A stretch of 64,000 bases of DNA from Halichoerus grypus (GCF_964656455.1 NC_135720.1:50432598-50496597), one strand, 5' to 3'. Positions 49,947 through 63,650 are shown, counted from the first letter of the stretch. The notes: generated by a model not told the origin, from the letters alone. Program-made: numbers and translations.

Positions 49947-50130
49947 AAAAAAAAAAGATTTTATTTATTTGAGGGAAGAGGAAGAGAATGCATGGGGGGG
50001 CAGCAGAGGGAGAGGGAGAAGCAGACTCCCCTCTGAGCACGGGATTCCACATGGGGCTCAATCCAGGACCCTGGGATCATGACCTGAGCTGAAGTCAGAC
50101 GCTTAACTGACTGAGCCACCTGGGTGCTCC
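49947..50130 (-). mobile_element. SINEC
   Basis: Reversed, moderately diverged. The flanks share TTGAACTTCCTTT and CTGAACTTTCTT. Confidence 0.9.
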
Positions 50131-50269
50131 TGAACTTTCTTAATATTTCTCTGTCAATGTTACATGCCTGTTTCTAATAGCTTCCCTGTCTAAATTGTCA
50201 CTTCTGATCTCCTGCATTTTAGGAAACCAAATGAGATTATATATCATTGGAGGGTCTTGGCCGCTCTGT

Positions 50270-50600
50270 TAATTAATGAATTAATTAATATTTATTGAGC
50301 AGCTGTTAGGTGCCAATTCTGCTAAGTGCTGAGTATTCAGGAGGGAACAAAACAAAATCCTTGCTCATGTGGGGCTTACATTCTAGTGGGGGAGATAGGC
50401 AATAAACAAATACCAATATGGTATAATGATAGGTGGCAATAAGTGCTATGAGGAAAAATAAAGCAGGGCATAGATATAGAAAGTAATAGGAGGAGCCACT
50501 ACTTTAAATAGGGTTGTTAGGGAGAGTGAGGGAAGCAGAGACCTGAATGAAGTAAAGTGAGATGTAATAGTTTTTAAAAGAAGAGTACAAAAATTTAGTG
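50270..50600 (-). mobile_element. L2 3' end, reversed
   Basis: ATATTTATTGAGCAGCTGTT, then GGGGCTTACATTCTAGTGGG and AAATAAAGCAGGGCATAGA. Confidence 0.7.
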
Positions 50601-53309
50601 CATAGACAGGGCCTTCCTCTTTGCCTAGAATCCTCAGGTGTTGACTTAAGGTATACATTTTAAGTATTTCTGCAGTTTTGATTTTGTTGTATAACATGGG
50701 AACCAAAAGTATAGTTACCATCACCATCTAAAAATTTTTATGCTACCTTCTGGGATGAAAGGCAGGCTGAAAGATGAAGTTTAGATGATAAAATGTTGGA
50801 ACTTTTAGAACTTCAGAAGGTTTAAAAGAACCATTATAATACAGTAATCTAAATTAGAATTGCTGTAGAGAATGTAGGACATAGATTGATTTAAAAGAAC
50901 ACTAAGAAATGTGTGCTGTAAGCAGTCGCCTGGAGAAACAGAACGGCTCCCCATTTGGCTGTACTGCTGCAGACTTCATAGTGACACCAGTAATAACAGT
51001 AGTACCATTTTTTTGAGCTCTTATTATATGCTAGGCACTGTGATAGACATACGTGATAATATAATCCTCAACCTGTGAAAGGTGGAGTCCTCATTTTTAT
51101 GAGGTACAAACTAAGCTTTGAGCATAGGTTGCTGCAGAATCTTTCAGTGCTAGCCAAAATTTAATTGCCCATTCTCATAATGCTTATACCTGACTTAAGC
51201 TTTCTCTAGATCTGGGGGAAAAATGGAATTATTTTGATTTATTTGTTAGGTAGCAAAACTGGAGGTATGTGTTGGAGATTGGTTCCAGAGTTCAAGCCAT
51301 GCCCAAAGTAAAATATTGTACCAAATTAGTGTACCATCAAAGGAATTAAATGAAAATGACTATATCATATTCCTTTGATGAGCCTGTAGTTATTTTTGCC
51401 AGTAATTCACACACAATCAGAAGATCAGCAAATTGATTAGTAAGGAATCCGGTACTTTGCTTTAATTTACAGGTGATCTCAAATTCTAAGTGATTTGGTG
51501 CTGTTACCAGAAATAGAGAAGTCCAAACAATGAGTACATTTTCTTTTTGGGGAGTCATGGAAAATGAATTTGAATTTGGATGTGTTGAATTTGGGCTAAT
51601 GAGACCTTTTTGTGTTGTCTGGCAGACTGATAGCACAGGATTAAATATTTATAGGGATGTTGGGGTTGTTTGTATAAGTAATTTTGAGGTGATAGTTCAA
51701 GATTTGAAAATAGATGGATTTATGAAGAAGAGAGTGTAGAAGGAATGGGGTGTAACAAAACTGTTGACTCCTAACTTAATATTTACAAGTTAAGAATTAA
51801 AAGGAGAACCAAAAAAGGGATGCTGAAGGTGTGGTCAGAAAGGATATAATATGCTGCATTCTGGTATGGCTGTTCTTTTGGGACCAGGAGGTAAGGTCTT
51901 GTGGTCTGGGGCCCTTTTCCTTTGAAGAGGCATCTGAAATGCTAGTGAGGTAGGAGGGGGGGAAGCAAAGCCAAAAGGATGTTGATGGTTTTGAAAATAG
52001 AGGAGGGTGAAAGGATTACAAAGACTGTGTAAGGACAAAAGTTTTATGATGAGAAATTGAAGGGGTAAGATAGAATATTTAAATCAGAAAGAAACATTTC
52101 AGAAATGGAGATCTTTGAGGTAGAACTGTATAAGAATGTGTACCTAAGACACTTCATATAGTTAGTAGACGGGAAGGTGCTAACTCCTCAGTGCTCAGGT
52201 CTGGAAGTACTGACAGTGGAGCCCTCAAGAGAAGTGCAGTACGCTTTGAAAAGCCTTGCTCTAATCTACATACTTCTAACACTTGATTTGGGGTTGGCAA
52301 GCACTACCTGCCATGTCATCTGAAGTGGAGATCTTGGAGGGAGGAAAGGAGTCATGGACTACTAGCGAGTGCTCACTTATAAGTGCATTCTCCTTGCTTG
52401 CAAAAATAAATCTTTTTCATTGTGATAAATGCAGCCAACATCCATGCACCTATATCTTAGTCGATCAGTGTTAATATCATAAAAATCCTTATTTTCATTG
52501 TCAGTCTAGTCATGGAAGTAGATGAAATAAAGCATGTCTCTTTACCAATTTGTCTGTAAAGGTCTTGGTTTCATTCATTAGCATTAAAAAGAAAATGTAA
52601 ATTTCTTTTGTTGTAATGTTATACTAAATACGGAAAGATGACATTAATGACCTGCCATCAGTTGAACATGAATTTTAATATATATTACTTGTAGTGGGGA
52701 TGGATTTATGATTCCCCAACTAATTTTAAATTCATTAAATTCACTCATTAAAAGTCTTACTGTTATGTGAGAAGTCATGTTAGGATCAGAAACTGCTGGT
52801 TCAAACAGTATTTACTGTAATATCCTTGTGGAGTCTTTTGTAGGGTAAAATGAGATGATTGTTGTAAAAGAGCTTTTGAAGCAAGTCTATATTAATATAG
52901 AATGTTACTATTATGTTATAGGTCCACAGGACTAGGACTGTAGATAAGGCCATCATTGACATTTTTATGAAATATTTAGTGTGGTATTTAAATGTTTCTA
53001 ATTTAATAAATGACTAGACTAAATACTAAGTTATTTGTTTTGGTACTCATTAATTTAACTTTACTTTTAACTTTAAAGTAACTCCCTATATCAGTCATAT
53101 TGAAGTTAAAGAAAGATGGTGATAACTTATTGAAAATTAAGTCACCTTTTTTACTTAATATTTTTGTTTCTATTTGAATCTGGTTTTATTTGCAGCTGTG
53201 TCCCCAAATAATGGTAGATTTATCTATAGTTGATTCTATTTGAGGATGACAATAAAACATGTAAATTCTTCAAGTTAAATATAGATGTATCTCACTTTAA
53301 GAAAATTTA

Positions 53310-54000
53310 ATATGAACTCACTAATGGAGTGAGTGTAAATAAAAATAAGGAAAATAGGTTCAAGGACTAAGTCCTGCCTGAAGTACTCTAAGATTTTTTT
53401 TTTTTTTAAAGATTTTATTTATTTATTTGAGAGAGAGAGAGAATGAGAGACAGAGCATGAGAGGGGGGAGGGTCAGAGGGAGAAGCAGACTCCCTGCCAA
53501 GCAGGGAGCCCGATGCGGGACTCGATCCCGGGACTCCAGGATCATGACCTGAGCCGAAGGCAGTCGCTTAACCAACTGAGCCACCCAGGCGCCCCAGTAC
53601 TCTAAGATTTAGACGTACAGAAGATGAGAAGGTGGTAGAGGCAAGCCAGGAACTTGAGGTCTCCTGAAAGCAGGATTTAAAAATCGTTTTCAAGGAGTGA
53701 ACACCTGTGTCAGATGTAGTTAAGAGGTTGAGTGAGAAGAGGCCTGAGAATTAGAGAGATAACTGATAGTGGTGAGATGGTTTGGTACAATACTGGGAAT
53801 GAAAGCCTGCATGGGACAGATTTAAATAAGAAAGAGGAGAGAATCCAGGAACTCATTCAAGGAATATTCCCATAAAGGAGTGCAGAGAAATGGGAGAGGG
53901 GTTAAAATTGCTGGAGGGAGAAGTGGGCCCAAGAGAGGTATGTTTTTGTTTTTTATCTTTTTTTAAGAAGGATGAAATTATAGCATGTCTCTATGCTGAT
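53310..54000 (-). mobile_element. L2 fragment, reversed, split by a SINE
   Basis: GTTCAAGGACTAAGTCCTGC on the left; CAGATGTAGTTAAGAGGTTG and GGAATGAAAGCCTGCATGGG on the right. Confidence 0.6.
53397..53595 (-). mobile_element. SINEC, young subgroup, inserted in L2
   Basis: Reversed copy, nearly identical in its right half to the copy at 47768. Duplication AGTACTCTAAGATTT at 53382-53396 and 53596-53610. Confidence 0.95.
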
Positions 54001-54742
54001 GGCAGTGATCCAGTAGAGGGAAAAACAGTGATGCAGAAGAAGGAGTGGATAATTAATCCCTACTGCTTAAATAGGATTTGGGAACTGGTCTGGAATTTTG
54101 CCACCATGTGAAATAGATTCTGTGGAAAAATACTTGACTTTGACATAGGCAAATTACAAATTTCTAGTAATCCAACTCATCTTCTATTTTATAGTTGTGT
54201 ATTATTTTTAGTGATGGGATGGGAATTATTAAAGTTGTACATTTAAACCAGTTTTCCATGGTAATTACTGTATTTATTTTCAAATCAATGGGACTGTTGT
54301 TTGTGGACAGAGGATAGCAAAGCTCACTGATCTACCTGAACCTGTCTGAATTTGCACTGTTTTAATCTGTTCGTCTTTAAGATTTTTTGCTTGCATATTT
54401 CCAGAAAAATTTTTGAAAAACCATATCCTCTCACACATTGAAGTTGATGTCTAATATTACTATTGTAAGTTTAAATCATCTATTTTTTGTTTATAGGTAA
54501 TAGAAAATAAGCATTTTATAGTGTGATAGGAGTATTGACTATATTGGAATAGTTAATGAATGCTATTTGATGAAATGGATTTTTGATAGCTTTATTGAAA
54601 TATCATTGACATACAATAACACAATTGGATAAGTTTTGACTTACGGATGCTTTCTTGAAACCATCATCACAAGATAATGAATCCCCCCAAATTTCCTAGT
54701 CTTCCTTTATATTTTCTGCATCCTACCTCTTCCTACACCTTC

Positions 54743-54783
54743 CACCAACCTCACCAACCTCACCAACCTCACCAATCTCACCA
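54743..54783. repeat. 9-bp tandem array, unit CACCAACCT
   Basis: About 4.5 units inside the LINE-1 3' UTR at 54585; the last units are diverged. Confidence 0.85.
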
Positions 54784-55211
54784 GTCCCAACTCCCACCCT
54801 AGGCAACCGCTAATCTACTTTCTGTCACTATAGGTCAGCTTGCAAATCATATAGTATATACTCTTTTGTTTGGCTCCTTTCACTCAACATAATGATTTTA
54901 AAATTCACCCAAGTTGTTTCATCCATAATTAGTTCATTTTATTACTGAATGGTATTTTATTGTATGAACACTATTCCAGTGGATAAAATTTGTTATTCAT
55001 TCATCTGTTGATGGACATTTGGGTTGTTTTCAGGTTTTGGCTATTACAAATACAGCTGCTGTGACCATTCATGTAAAAGTCACTGGACATATGCTTTCAT
55101 TTCTCCTGAGTTAAATATGTAGAAGTGGAATGGCTGGGTCATATAGTAGACATTTTTTATCTTTATAAGAAAGTCCCAAGGTGTTTTTCAAAGTGATTGT
55201 GCCATTTTACA

Positions 55212-55410
55212 TTTTTTTTTTTTAAAGATTTTATTTATGTATTTGAGAGAAAGAGCAAGCAAGCATGAGTCAGAGAGAGGGGCAGAGGCACAGGGAGAAA
55301 CAGACTCTGCTGATCGCAGAGCCCAGTGCAGGCAGATCCCAGGACCCTGAGATCATGACCTGAGCCAAAGTCAAGAGGCTTAACCAACTGAGCCACCCAG
55401 GCGCCCCAGC
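55212..55410 (-). mobile_element. SINEC inserted in LINE-1
   Basis: Reversed copy. TGTGCCATTTTA is repeated at 55199-55210 and 55411-55422. Confidence 0.93.
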
Positions 55411-56180
55411 TGTGCCATTTTATATTTCTACAAGAAACTTATGAGTTCATTTGCTCTACATCCTTACCATTCTGATTTTAGCCATTTTAATAGGTTTGTA
55501 GTGGTATCTCATTATGGCTTAAATTTGCATTTCCCTAATGACTAATGATCTTGATCACTTTTTCATATGCCATTTGTATATTTTCTTTTGTAAAGTATCT
55601 GTTCAAATCTTTGGTTATTTATTTATTGGGTTATTTGTTTTCTAGTTGAATTTCCAGAGTTTTTTATTCTGGATGCATGTGATTTGCAAGTATTTTCTCT
55701 TAACCTGTAGATTTTTCATTCTCTTAACAGTATCTTTCAAAGAGCAGAAGTTCTTAATTTTGATGGATTCTAGTTTACTGGTGTTTCATTTTATAGATTG
55801 TACTTTTGGTGTTATACGTAGGAAATCTTTACCTAACCCAAGGTCACAAAGATTTTGTTTTTTTTTGTAAGAAGTTATGTCACTTTATATTCTACATTTA
55901 GGTCTATGACCCATTTGTACATGGTGTGAGGTAAAGATCAGTTTTTTTTTTTTATGTGAAAAATTAATTGACCATATATATGTGGGATTATTTTTATAAT
56001 AAGTATTGAATTCCACTAGTATAAATCCTTTACTAGTATTTTACTTTTTCAATGGGCTATCTAAGTTATTTATTTCTTCTTGAGTGAGCTTTAGTTGTGT
56101 CTTTCAAGGAATTTGTTCATTTCACTGAAGATGTTGAATTTATTAGGGTAGGTTGTTTATAGTATTCCCTAACTATTCTT

Positions 56181-56290
56181 TTTTAAAAATATTTAAGTAA
56201 TCTCAATTTACACCCAATGTGGGGCTTGAACTCATGACCCTGATGAGATCAAGAGTTGCATGTTCTTCCAACTGAGCCAGTCAGATGCCC
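56181..56290 (-). mobile_element. Short SINEC variant inserted in LINE-1
   Basis: Reversed copy of about 110 bp. The flanks repeat CCCTAACTATTCTT (56167-56180 and again from 56292). Confidence 0.88.
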
Positions 56291-56482
56291 TCCCTAACTA
56301 TTCTTTAATATCTATAGAATTTATAGATAGGAGTGTGTTATCACACTACTCATTCTGGATATTGGCAATTTGTATCTTTTTTTTTTTCTTCCCTGATCAG
56401 TCTGGTTAATGGTTTATCAGTTTTACTGATGTTCTCAAAGAACCAGCTTGTGGTTTCATTTTTTTTTTTCTTCCATTATTTT

Positions 56483-56618
56483 TCTGCCTTCTGCTCAGGT
56501 CATGATCCTGGGGTCCTGGGATGGAGCCCCACCTCAGGCTCCCTCTCTCTCTGCCCCTCCCACCCACTTGTGCTCTTTCTCTCGCACTCTCTCTCAAATA
56601 AATAAATAAAAAATATAA
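56483..56618 (+). mobile_element. 5'-truncated SINEC
   Basis: Forward copy starting at CTGCCTTCTGCTCAGG, so the first 35 bases or so are missing. Ends with AATAAATAAATAAAAAATAT. Confidence 0.85.
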
Positions 56619-56785
56619 AAAATTCAATTAGGTCAAGTTGGTTGATGGTGTTCTTGAACCTCTATATTCTTATTTTCTGTCTACTTGTTCTATCAATTAT
56701 TGAAAGAGATGCTGAAATTTCTGATTATAGCTGTGCACTTTATTTTTCCTTGAAGTTCTATTTTTGCTGTACTTTAAAGCTATTT

Positions 56786-56966
56786 TTATTATTTTTTAAA
56801 GATTTTATTTATTTGAGAGTGAGGGAGCAAGGGGGAGGAGCAGAGGGAGAGAGATAAGCAGACTCCACACTGAATGCAGAACTCGGCCTGATCCCACCAT
56901 CCCGAGACCATGAGGGGTGCCAAAACCGAGTCGGATGCTCAACCAACTGAGCCACCAGGTGCCCCC
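56786..56966 (-). mobile_element. SINEC inserted in LINE-1
   Basis: Reversed, diverged. Duplication AAAGCTATTT at 56776-56785 and 56967-56976. Confidence 0.9.
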
Positions 56967-58177
56967 AAAGCTATTTATTATAAGTTGCATAAACATTTTA
57001 GATTTTTGTGTCTTTTTGATGAATTGATTATTATTAAGAATGATTCTATCTCTAGGAATATTCTTTGACTTTTTGTCTGATATTAATAGTCGCTCCAACT
57101 TTTTATTCATTAGCATTAGCATGATATGTCATCTTCCATTCTTTTACTTTTAACCTATCTCTGTCTTCATATTTAAAGCAGATTTCTTGTAGGCAGCATA
57201 TGGATGGGCCTTGCTTTTTTTTAATCCATTCTGACAATCTCTCCCTTTTTATTGGCATGTTCAGGTCATTTATGGTTAATATGATTATTGATATGATAGA
57301 GTTTAAATCTATCATGATATTTTGCTGTTTGTTTTCTTGCTGTCCTGACTGTTCATCAATCCTATTTATCTCGTTTGTCTTTTTTTAGATTGAGTAGTGT
57401 TTTGTGTTTTTTTTAACTGATTCCTTACTGATTCCATTTTGTCTCCTTTGTTGGCTTAATAGTTATAACTCCTTATGATATTTTAGTGTTTGTTTTATAG
57501 TTTATAGTATACATTTTTAACTTATCATAGTTTATTGTCAGGTGGAATGGTGAGTTTTTCACAAATTAATTTACCCAGCTTTCAGATTAACATTGTCATT
57601 TTGGGCTCATATTCCTTTAAATTTTGAAGTCATATCCACCTGATTCAAATCCTAGCCATGCTACTTACTCACTGTAGGATTACTTACACTTTCTATGCCT
57701 TAATCTTCTCATCTATAAAGTGGAGTTCAACTCTTCCATACTCTTTTGTGAGATAGAAAGCATTTAGAATAGCATCTGACATGCAGCACTATAATTGGTA
57801 GCTACTTTTATTAAAAATGGTGTTGATGAAAATGTCTTACGAATTTTAGTTATCTTATTCTACTTCTCAACCACCCTACTTAAGATACTTATGACTTCTT
57901 TAGATTAGTCATTGGTCTGCTATTCTCCTTTTTCCAATTTGAATCAATCCTGCCAAGTTAATCTTTCTCCAGTGTAACAGCAATCATATCATGTCATTTC
58001 TCTGTTCAAACTATTTCTACCTAATTACTTACTTTCTCCAGGATTAAGGACAAACTCTTCATCCTGACAAGCAACATAGCCTATTGTATCTGTCCTTCAA
58101 CTTTCTTTAATTACTCTTTTAATTTTACTTGATATAGTTCAAACTGCAATTCTCTTTCTTCCTCCAATATGTACTGT

Positions 58178-58275
58178 ACAGGTGACTCTTGAACAACACA
58201 GGTTTGAACTGCACAGGTCCACTTTTATATGTATTTTTTACAGTACTGTAAATATATTTTCTCTTTTTTTACTAT
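58178..58275 (+). mobile_element. One end of a second Tigger/MER44-type element
   Basis: CAGGTGACTCTTGAACAACA matches the left end of the element at 27189. The right end is missing. Confidence 0.65.
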
Positions 58276-58821
58276 ATAAATAATAAAATTTGATCATATG
58301 GTACTGACCTAGACCTTACTGAGTGGTTATTTAATATGAGTATATATGTTGTATTACCTTTCTAAAATTAGAGAAATTCTAAATTCTGAAACACATTAAT
58401 TCCCAAGGGTTTCAAAAAAAGGGTTTGTGGATCTAGAGTCATTTACACTAAATAACGTCTCTTTTCCCACTACAAGATTATAAGCTGTGTGAGTGCAGAA
58501 ATTGAGACTTATTGCTCATCTCTTTGTCTCTCAGCTTAATGGTTTACAGATAATAGTTTGAAAAAATATTATTGAATTGACCTTAAGTTTCTATCTACCC
58601 TAAAAATGCGGGAGACCTGGGAATTGCCCAGATCATCTCAGATCCTAGTAAGGGAGATAAGACATATGTTGGCTCATGATGAGGTACCATAATGTAAGTG
58701 ACATATAAATAGTATAAGGACTGAAATAATCTGTGGAAGTTCCACCGAAGAAGTGACATTTAGCTATAAGTGACTATCATTTGTATAACACCTACTGTAC
58801 TAGGCTTTTAATGTGTATTAT

Positions 58822-59020
58822 TATTATTATTATTTTACTTGAAGTAGAGTTGACACACCATGTTACATTAGTTTCTGGTGAGCAACATAGCAATTCAGCA
58901 ATTCTGTATGTTATGCTTACCACAAGTGTAGCTACCATCTGTCACCATACAATGTTATTACAGTGTCATTGACTGTATTCCCTAATCCCATGATTTATTC
59001 ATCCATAACTGGAAGCCTGT
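58822..59020 (-). mobile_element. LINE-1 3' end fragment inside a MIR
   Basis: Reversed: AGTAGAGTTGACACACCATG, then GTTACATTAGTTTCTGGTG. MIR-like sequence flanks it at 58770-58815 and 59020-59110. Confidence 0.7.
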
Positions 59021-60054
59021 AAATCCCACAAAAATCTTGTGGTAAAACAGATGCTCAGAGATGTTAAATAGCTCTCAATCTTAAGTAGCTTAAGATTGGG
59101 TTCATTCGTTGAAGAGAGAATGACATGAACAAAAATCTGTAAATGAATAAGCACAGAATATATAGAGAGAATTAGATTCTCTTTAAGAGTATATCTACAT
59201 AATACTGTAGTCAATCTGAAATATAGTTATTTGTTGAATAAGATGTTAACTGTTCTCTAGTTGCTGGGATTTGAGATAGTTTTTATTTTTATGTATATGA
59301 ATATTTCCCAAATTTCCTTCAAGAAACATATTGATGTAACCAGCAGCAGTAAATGTTATTTCACAGAATTAAAAGGTTCGTTGTTTCTGAATATATTTGG
59401 AGCACTTTGTTCAATGCTAACTACTATATGATATAATTTTTTTAAATTAGTGACCTACTTAAATTTAGTTCATTATTTTAATTTACATGCCATACAGACA
59501 TGTTATTCCCCTTTAAAATAACTGACCTTAGAAATTCCCTCTTTTCAACTGCCTGAAAACAACCATTATTTAAACATCTATTTTAACACAGTTACTGCTT
59601 TTATGCCAGAAACAGTGTAATCCTGTCTTTGGAACTACACTATGCTGTGTTTGGGAATTAGTATATAACTTTCATTTCTGTGTGTTTCAACAACCTGGTA
59701 TTTAACCTGGTAAATACTCTTATAGTGAAGTAGGAAAAGTGGAAAGCCTATTGTGAAGTCACAAAGTCACACTAGCAGTGATATGATTACCCTGTGTTTC
59801 GAAGTAGCAAAATGGTTATCCTAGATACTCTAGGCACATAGGAACTAGGTTTTATTTATCAGACAATAATTTAGGTGATGGTGACAGGTACTTATTTTTA
59901 GGTAATAAATTTTATTTTCATGTTCAGTATTGACCCTGGAGACCTTTTCATTTTAATTCCCTGTGGTGAATTTAGTTTTGTCCCTTCTTCTTTCACTATC
60001 TGCTATTGGAGAATAAACCAATATGGTGCCATACAGAAAGTAAACATTGCTTAT

Positions 60055-60430
60055 TTTTTGAATACTTATTGAATCCTTGCTATGTAGCAAGCAATATGCT
60101 AAGTATTGGGACAGTAATGAATGAAACATAGATTCTACTCTCAGGGCATTTATAGTCTAGTAGGAAAGATATAACAAATAAACAAGTAAATATACATTTA
60201 TAAGTTGAAAACATGCTATGAAGGAAATAAATAGGACACTATAATAGGATAACAAGGGGATCTATTTAAGAGGAATTAGGAAAGGCCTTTCTGAGCCTTG
60301 AGAAATGAAAAGGAGCCAGAAATGCTAAGGGGAAACAGTGTATACAAAGGCCCCACAGTGGAAAAGAGTGGTGTGCCAGGAAAGAGTGTGTTATAGGATC
60401 ACTAGGATCTTGTAATCAATTTCCAGACAA
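60055..60430 (-). mobile_element. L2 3' end, reversed
   Basis: CTTATTGAATCCTTGCTATG, CATTTATAGTCTAGTAGGAA, then AAGGCCTTTCTGAGCCTTGA. Confidence 0.68.
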
Positions 60431-61008
60431 CATAGGATGATACAGTGGAAAAAAACATTGAACTAGATAATACCTGATTTCCAATTTTGATTCAGCTGTG
60501 TATAAGTAATAGTATTTTGGGCTAGTTACTAGCTTCCTAAACTTCATTTTCCCTTCATGTAAAGTAGGAATACCCTATCTCTCCCTTAAGGAGTTTTTGT
60601 AATGACTTATTTTAATGATTAAATACATAAAAACATACACATCTACATGTATATAGCACTTAGCAAAGTTCCTGGCACAAAGTAAGAGTTTTATTTTCCT
60701 AAAAGACCTTAACATAATACTCAATATGTAGGTCTGTGGTAGATTGCAAAAATGACCAAATAAGCAGCTTGGCTTGGTATATCACCTGTTTTTCTCATGA
60801 ATGTTTCTCTTTTCCCAGCTATACCCCATGATACCCGTTATATCTTATTTTGCATTACTGCATCCCTATTCCTTTTCCTTTGATAAAATCGTGGCCTATC
60901 CATTTGACTTTTGTACCTTGCTCCCTTTATTTCTTTATTTCTAGAATTCATGCCCCTTGTGAGGAACCTACCAGAGGAAGTAGAGGGGTGCTAAGTCTTC
61001 TAGAATAC

Positions 61009-61180
61009 TGTACTCCAACTTAATCATGCATCCTGATTACCTGGGATCTTGTTAAAAAGCAGATTCTGATCAGAAGCTCCAGGGTGGGACTAAAATTCTG
61101 TAGTTCTTACAAGTTCCTAGGTGATGTTAATGCTACTGATGCTGGTTTTAGGACCACACTTTAAATGAGCATGCTATAGA
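61009..61180 (+). mobile_element. MER5A-like hAT element
   Basis: TCCTGATTACCTGGGATCTT through AAGTTCCTAGGTGATGTTAA to GGACCACACTTTAAATGAGC: MER5A in the orientation opposite to that at 48838. Confidence 0.8.
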
Positions 61181-61544
61181 AGGTCTAAGCCAGAAGGAAG
61201 TAGTTAAAAAAGACTTAAATGATAATTTTTAAAAAATAAAAGCTCCCTTACTTTTTCCATCATGTGAAGACACAGTAGGAATACAGCCATCTATAGATTA
61301 GGAAGGGGGCTCTGATCAGACATCTTGATCTTGGACAGCCTTGATCTACCTTGATATTGGACTTCCCAGCCTCCAGAACTGTGAGAAATAAATTTCTGTT
61401 GTTTATAAGCCATCCAGTATATGGTATTCTGTTACAGTACCTCAGAGGGACTAAGACAGTAGTTTGAATAAGAAGAGATGGAGAGGAGACAGACATCTAA
61501 ATAAAATATCTTCTTGGTTCCTAATATGGCTGGAACCCTTTTAT

Positions 61545-63650
61545 GACTTTTTGAAAATGGTGGTAAAGTACACATAACAAAATTTACCATTTTAACCATT
61601 TTGAAAGTGTACAGTTCCTTGGCTAAATTACGTACATTCACATTTTTTATGACTTAAAAATACTTTCTTTTTTAGAGCAGTTTTAGGTTTACAGCAAAAT
61701 TGAGCACAAAATAACAGAGAATTCCCACATTCACCTTTAGGTCACACATGTACCGCCTCCCCCACTATCAACATCTCAACATCCTGCACCACAGTGGTAC
61801 ATTTGTTACAATCAGTGAGCCTACACTGACATATTGTTATCACTCAAAGTCCATAATTTACTTTAAGGTTCAATCTTGGTGCTATATATTCTGTAGATTT
61901 TGACAAATGTATGATAACATGTATCTACCATTTTAGTATCGTACAGAATGCCCTGAAAATCCTCTGTGTTCTGCCTATTCATCTTTCCCCTCCTCCCTAA
62001 CCCCTGACAACCACTGATTTTTTACTGTCTCCATAGTTTTTCCTTTTCCAGAACATTATCTAGTTGGAATCATACAGTATGTAGCCTTTTCAGATTGGCT
62101 TCTTTCTCTTAGTAATATGCATTTAGGATTCCTCCATATCTTTTCATGGCTTGTTAGCTTATTTCTTTTTAGCATTAATATTCCATTTTTTGGATATACC
62201 ATACCCTGTTTACCCACTCACCTGTTGAAGGACATCTTGGTTGCTTCCAGGTTTTGCAATTATGAATAAAGCTGCTATAAACATCTATGTGCAGGTTTTT
62301 GTGTGGACATATGGTGTCAACTCATTGGGTGTGATTGCTAGATTATATGGTCAGGGTTTGTTTAGTTTTATAAGAAACTGCCAAACTGTCGCCCAAAGTG
62401 GCTGTACCAGTATGTGTCCTCACCAACAATGAGATTTCCTGTTGTTCCACATTCTCTCCAGCATTTGTATTTTGTCATTGTCTCAGATTTTGGCTGTTCT
62501 AATAGGTATGTAGTAGTATCTCATTTTAATTTGCAGTTCTCTAATGACTTATGTTTTCTATCTTTGTATATGTTTATTTGCCATCTGTGTATCTTTTTTT
62601 GGCAAACTGTTTAGGTCTTTTGCCCAGTTTTTAACTAGTTTTTGTTAGTTTTCTTACTGTTGAGTTTTAAGAGTTCTCTGTATATTTTGGGTAACAGTCC
62701 TTTTTCAGTGTTTTGTGAATATTTTCTCCCCGTCTATGGCTTGTCTTCTCATTTTCTTGACTGTGTCTTTCACAGACCAGAAGTTTTTAATTTTTGTAAA
62801 GTCTAGCTTATTATTTTTTTATGGATCTGGTGTTGTATCTAAAAGGTTATCACCAAACTCACGGGCAGCTAGATTTTCTTCTGTGTTATCTTCTAGGAGT
62901 TTTATGGTTTTGCATTTTACATTTAGGTCTGCGATCCATTTTGAGTTAATTTTTGTGAAGGGTATAAGATCTGTGTCTAGGGGCGACTGGGTGGCTCAGT
63001 TGGTTAAGCATTTGCCTTTGGCTCAGGTCATGATCCCCGGGTCCTGGGATCAAGCCCCATGTCGGGCTCCCTGCTCAGCGGGGAGCCTGCTTCTCCCCCT
63101 TCTTCTGGCTTGTGCTCTCTTGCTATCTCTGTCTCTCTCTCTCAAATAAATAAATAAAATCTTTAAAAAAAAAAAAGGTCTGTGTTTAGATTCTTTTTTT
63201 TTTTTTTTTGAATGTGGATATTCAGTTGTTCCAGCACCATTTATTGAAAAGTCTATCTTTGCTTTATTGTATTGCTTCTGCTCCTTTGTCAAAGATCGTA
63301 TATTTATGTGAGTCTATTTCTGGGTTCTGTATTTATTCCACTGATCTATTTGTCTATTCTTTCATGAATACCACACTGTGTTGATTACTGTAGCTTTATA
63401 GTAAATTTTGAAGTCAGGTATATCAGTCCTCTAACTTTGTTCTCCTTTCGTATTGCATTGGCTATGCTGATTCTTTTGCCTTTTGTGTAAACTTTATGAT
63501 CAATTTGTCAATAGCCATTAAATAACGTGCTAAGATTTTGATTAGGATTGCAGTGAATCAATAGATCAAGCTGGGAAGAACTGACATTCAACAGCATTGA
63601 GTCTTCCTATCCATGAACATGAAATTTTTCTCCATTTATTTAGTTCTTCG
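61545..63650 (-). mobile_element. LINE-1 3' half
   Basis: Reversed: 3' UTR (AATTTACCATTTTAACCATT) at left, ORF2 text (CCTGTTGAAGGACATCTTGG; TTCCAGCACCATTTATTGAA) to the right. A SINE lies at 62981. No intact ORF. Confidence 0.82.
62981..63174 (+). mobile_element. SINEC inserted in LINE-1
   Basis: Forward copy. GATCTGTGTCTAG (62968-62980) and GGTCTGTGTTTAG (63175-63187) flank it. Confidence 0.93.

Larger units (their letters stand above)
47998..54584. other. WASF1-side intron, middle
   Basis: MIR at 48235, MER5A at 48838, three SINEs (49208, 49947, 53397), L2 pieces at 50270 and 53310, MIR at 50995. 51116-53309 and 54000-54584 show nothing certain, though 51540-51740 may be diverged L2. Confidence 0.6.
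54585..57560 (-). mobile_element. Old LINE-1 3' half, with four SINE insertions
   Basis: Reversed, 3' end at left (TAGCTTTATTGAAATATCAT), ORF2 text to the right (CATTCATCTGTTGATGGACA; GGCATGTTCAGGTCATTTAT). SINEs at 55212, 56181, 56483 and 56786. A 9-mer array lies at 54743. Confidence 0.82.
57561..61544. other. WASF1-side intron, right part
   Basis: MIR at 57640, a Tigger-type end at 58178, a LINE-1 end inside MIR at 58822, L2 at 60055, MIR at 60465, MER5A at 61009. 59110-60054 shows nothing recognised. Confidence 0.6.

Noticed and set aside
51530..51739. Small gene on the WASF1 side (69 codons)
   Set aside because: No recognisable domain, no splice context, and the sequence resembles diverged L2.
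62715..63149. 144-codon open frame
   Set aside because: It runs from reversed LINE-1 straight into a SINE, so it is a chance fusion of two repeats.
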